A stretch of 6,123 nt of DNA from an uncultured Oscillibacter sp. Lineage in GTDB: Bacteria; Bacillota; Clostridia; Oscillospirales; Oscillospiraceae. The notes under the pieces are model-generated. The model did not search any database and had not been told where the DNA came from. It saw only the letters and a program-made list of their open reading frames with translations. A program made the position numbers and the translations under genes. Location of the stretch: assembly GCA_948435975.1 (NCBI GenBank), contig CAOJHG010000144.1:1-6123 (forward strand). Reading direction: 5' to 3'. Below are positions 4,849 through 6,123 of the stretch, piece by piece. The stretch's first letter is position 1; each line of letters begins with the position of its first letter.

Positions 4849-6123
4849 ATGTCCCACCAAATGGTAATTGTCCTGGACTTCGGCGGACAATATAATCAGT
4901 TGATTGCCCGGCGGGTGCGGGAATGCGGCGTCTACTGCGAGGTCAAGCCCTATACCACGCCTCTGGCCGAGCTGAAGGCCATGGAGCCCATCGGCATCAT
5001 CTTTACCGGAGGCCCCAACAGTGTCTATGAGGAGACTTCACCCCATGCAGACCCAGAGATCTTCCGTCTAGGCGTGCCTATCTTGGGGATTTGCTACGGC
5101 TGTCATCTCCTGGCCTATCACCTGGGCGGAAAGGTCATCGCAGCCGCAGATGATTCCGCCAGGGAGTACGGAAAAACAGAGACATTTTTCGACACCGCCT
5201 GTAAGCTCTTTAAGGGTCTCCCCGCTCAGGGTATTTCTTGGATGAGCCATGGGGACTATATGGAAAAGGTCCCTGAGGATTTCACGCTCTGCGCCCACAG
5301 TGCCGCCTGTCCCAACGTGGCAATTGCGGATGAGGCACGGGGCTTTTACGGCGTCCAGTACCACCCGGAGGTCAACCACACCGAGCATGGAACAGACATG
5401 ATTCACAACTTTCTCTACGAGGTCTGTGGGGCAAAGGGCGACTGGACCATGGGAGATTACAAGGAGGACGCCATTTGTCAGATTCGTGAGAGAGTGGGAA
5501 ACGGCCGGGTGCTGCTGGCCCTCAGCGGCGGCGTGGATTCCTCTGTAGCGGCGGCGCTGGTAGCGGAGGCGGTGGGAAGCCAACTGACCTGCGTGTTTGT
5601 AGATCATGGCTTGATGCGGCTGAACGAGGGTGATGAGGTTGAGGCAGCCTTTGCCAAATGGGATGTCAACTTTGTCCGGGCCAACGCGGAGGAACGGTTT
5701 CTCACGAAGCTGGCAGGTGTCACAGAGCCAGAACAGAAGCGAAAGATCATCGGCGAGGAATTCATCCGGGTTTTTGAGACGGAAGCGAAAAAGATTGGCC
5801 AGGTGGACTATTTGGTACAAGGGACGATTTACCCCGATGTTATTGAGTCCGGTGCAGGAGACGCGGCGGTAATCAAAAGCCATCATAACGTAGGCGGCTT
5901 GCCGGATTATGTGGACTTCAAGGAGATTATCGAGCCTTTGCGCCTGCTGTTCAAGGACGAGGTGCGGCAGCTTGGCCGGGAGCTGGAATTGCCGGAATAT
6001 TTGGTGATGCGCCAGCCGTTCCCAGGGCCGGGACTTGCGATTCGGGTCATCGGCGAGGTGGCAAAGGATAAGCTGGACACTTTGCGGCAGGCGGATTTCA
6101 TTTTCCGGGACGAGATTGCAAAA
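4849..6123 (+). CDS. guaA: GMP synthase (glutamine-hydrolysing), 3' end beyond the window
   Basis: GuaA converts XMP to GMP using ATP and ammonia released from glutamine, the last step of guanine nucleotide synthesis. The window shows 425 residues of a family usually about 510-525 long; the missing part is the end of the dimerisation domain. The N-terminal class I glutaminase begins [17 protein letters not shown]. Its nucleophile is Cys82 in GICYGCH, with His172 and Glu174 in YHPEV. The ATP pyrophosphatase domain has the PP-loop LSGGVDSS (225-232), [19 protein letters not shown] (from 324) and [11 protein letters not shown]. The C-terminal [14 protein letters not shown] is intact. All catalytic residues are present. 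The nucleophile loop reads GCH where GMQ is usual. The start at 4849 fits the ribosome binding site and the usual N-terminus. With xpt upstream, consecutive steps (xanthine to XMP to GMP) are encoded nearby. Confidence 0.98.
   Translation, partial: MSHQMVIVLDFGGQYNQLIARRVRECGVYCEVKPYTTPLAELKAMEPIGIIFTGGPNSVYEETSPHADPEIFRLGVPILGICYGCHLLAYHLGGKVIAAADDSAREYGKTETFFDTACKLFKGLPAQGISWMSHGDYMEKVPEDFTLCAHSAACPNVAIADEARGFYGVQYHPEVNHTEHGTDMIHNFLYEVCGAKGDWTMGDYKEDAICQIRERVGNGRVLLALSGGVDSSVAAALVAEAVGSQLTCVFVDHGLMRLNEGDEVEAAFAKWDVNFVRANAEERFLTKLAGVTEPEQKRKIIGEEFIRVFETEAKKIGQVDYLVQGTIYPDVIESGAGDAAVIKSHHNVGGLPDYVDFKEIIEPLRLLFKDEVRQLGRELELPEYLVMRQPFPGPGLAIRVIGEVAKDKLDTLRQADFIFRDEIAK

Noticed and set aside
5068..5886. 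- strand open frame of 272 codons opposite guaA
   Set aside because: Antisense to guaA, whose motifs are unmistakable; no independent support.
1..6123. CRISPR arrays, tRNA or rRNA genes, insertion sequences, toxin-antitoxin or defence islands
   Set aside because: I searched by eye for spaced repeats, cloverleaf ends, transposase motifs and paired small genes and found none.

Overview
The window comes from a GC-rich, low-GC-skewed-free stretch best explained as a member of the Firmicutes, probably an Oscillospiraceae-like gut anaerobe. That placement is inferred from strong AGGAGG/GGAGGA ribosome binding sites, the style of the GuaA and Xpt proteins, and the presence of a YhaN-type membrane-anchored SMC-like ATPase. 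It cannot be proved from the sequence alone. All intact genes lie on the + strand.

Positions 1-567 hold no intact gene and are AT-richer than the rest. On the - strand at 302-168 there is a clear N-terminal fragment of a dihydrofolate reductase/RibD-C-type protein. It still has a good ribosome binding site and the signature beginning AMSLDGY, but it stops after 44 residues, so it is a remnant. To its right, a perfect extended -10 element (TGTTATAAT, 437-445) and an untranslated leader with a long stem (460-503) appear to drive the first intact gene.

Positions 574-4685 hold four closely packed genes: a YhaN-like AAA ATPase (574-2793), an Mrp/NBP35 iron-sulfur carrier ATPase (2850-3671), xanthine phosphoribosyltransferase xpt (3673-4239), and an unrecognised acidic, aromatic-rich 149-residue protein (4236-4685). 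The last three are separated by 1 nt or overlap by 4 nt, so they are almost certainly cotranscribed and translationally coupled. After a 163-nt gap comes guaA (4849 onward), cut by the window edge at residue 425.

Functionally, Xpt makes XMP from xanthine and PRPP, and GuaA aminates XMP to GMP, so two consecutive steps of guanine nucleotide supply sit together. The Mrp ATPase supplies iron-sulfur clusters. The YhaN-like ATPase belongs to a DNA-processing family that normally works with a metallophosphoesterase nuclease, but no such partner is in the window. I do not see convincing evidence for a wholly new system. The most interesting items are the partnerless YhaN-like ATPase, the unknown gene coupled to xpt, and the debris region at the left end.
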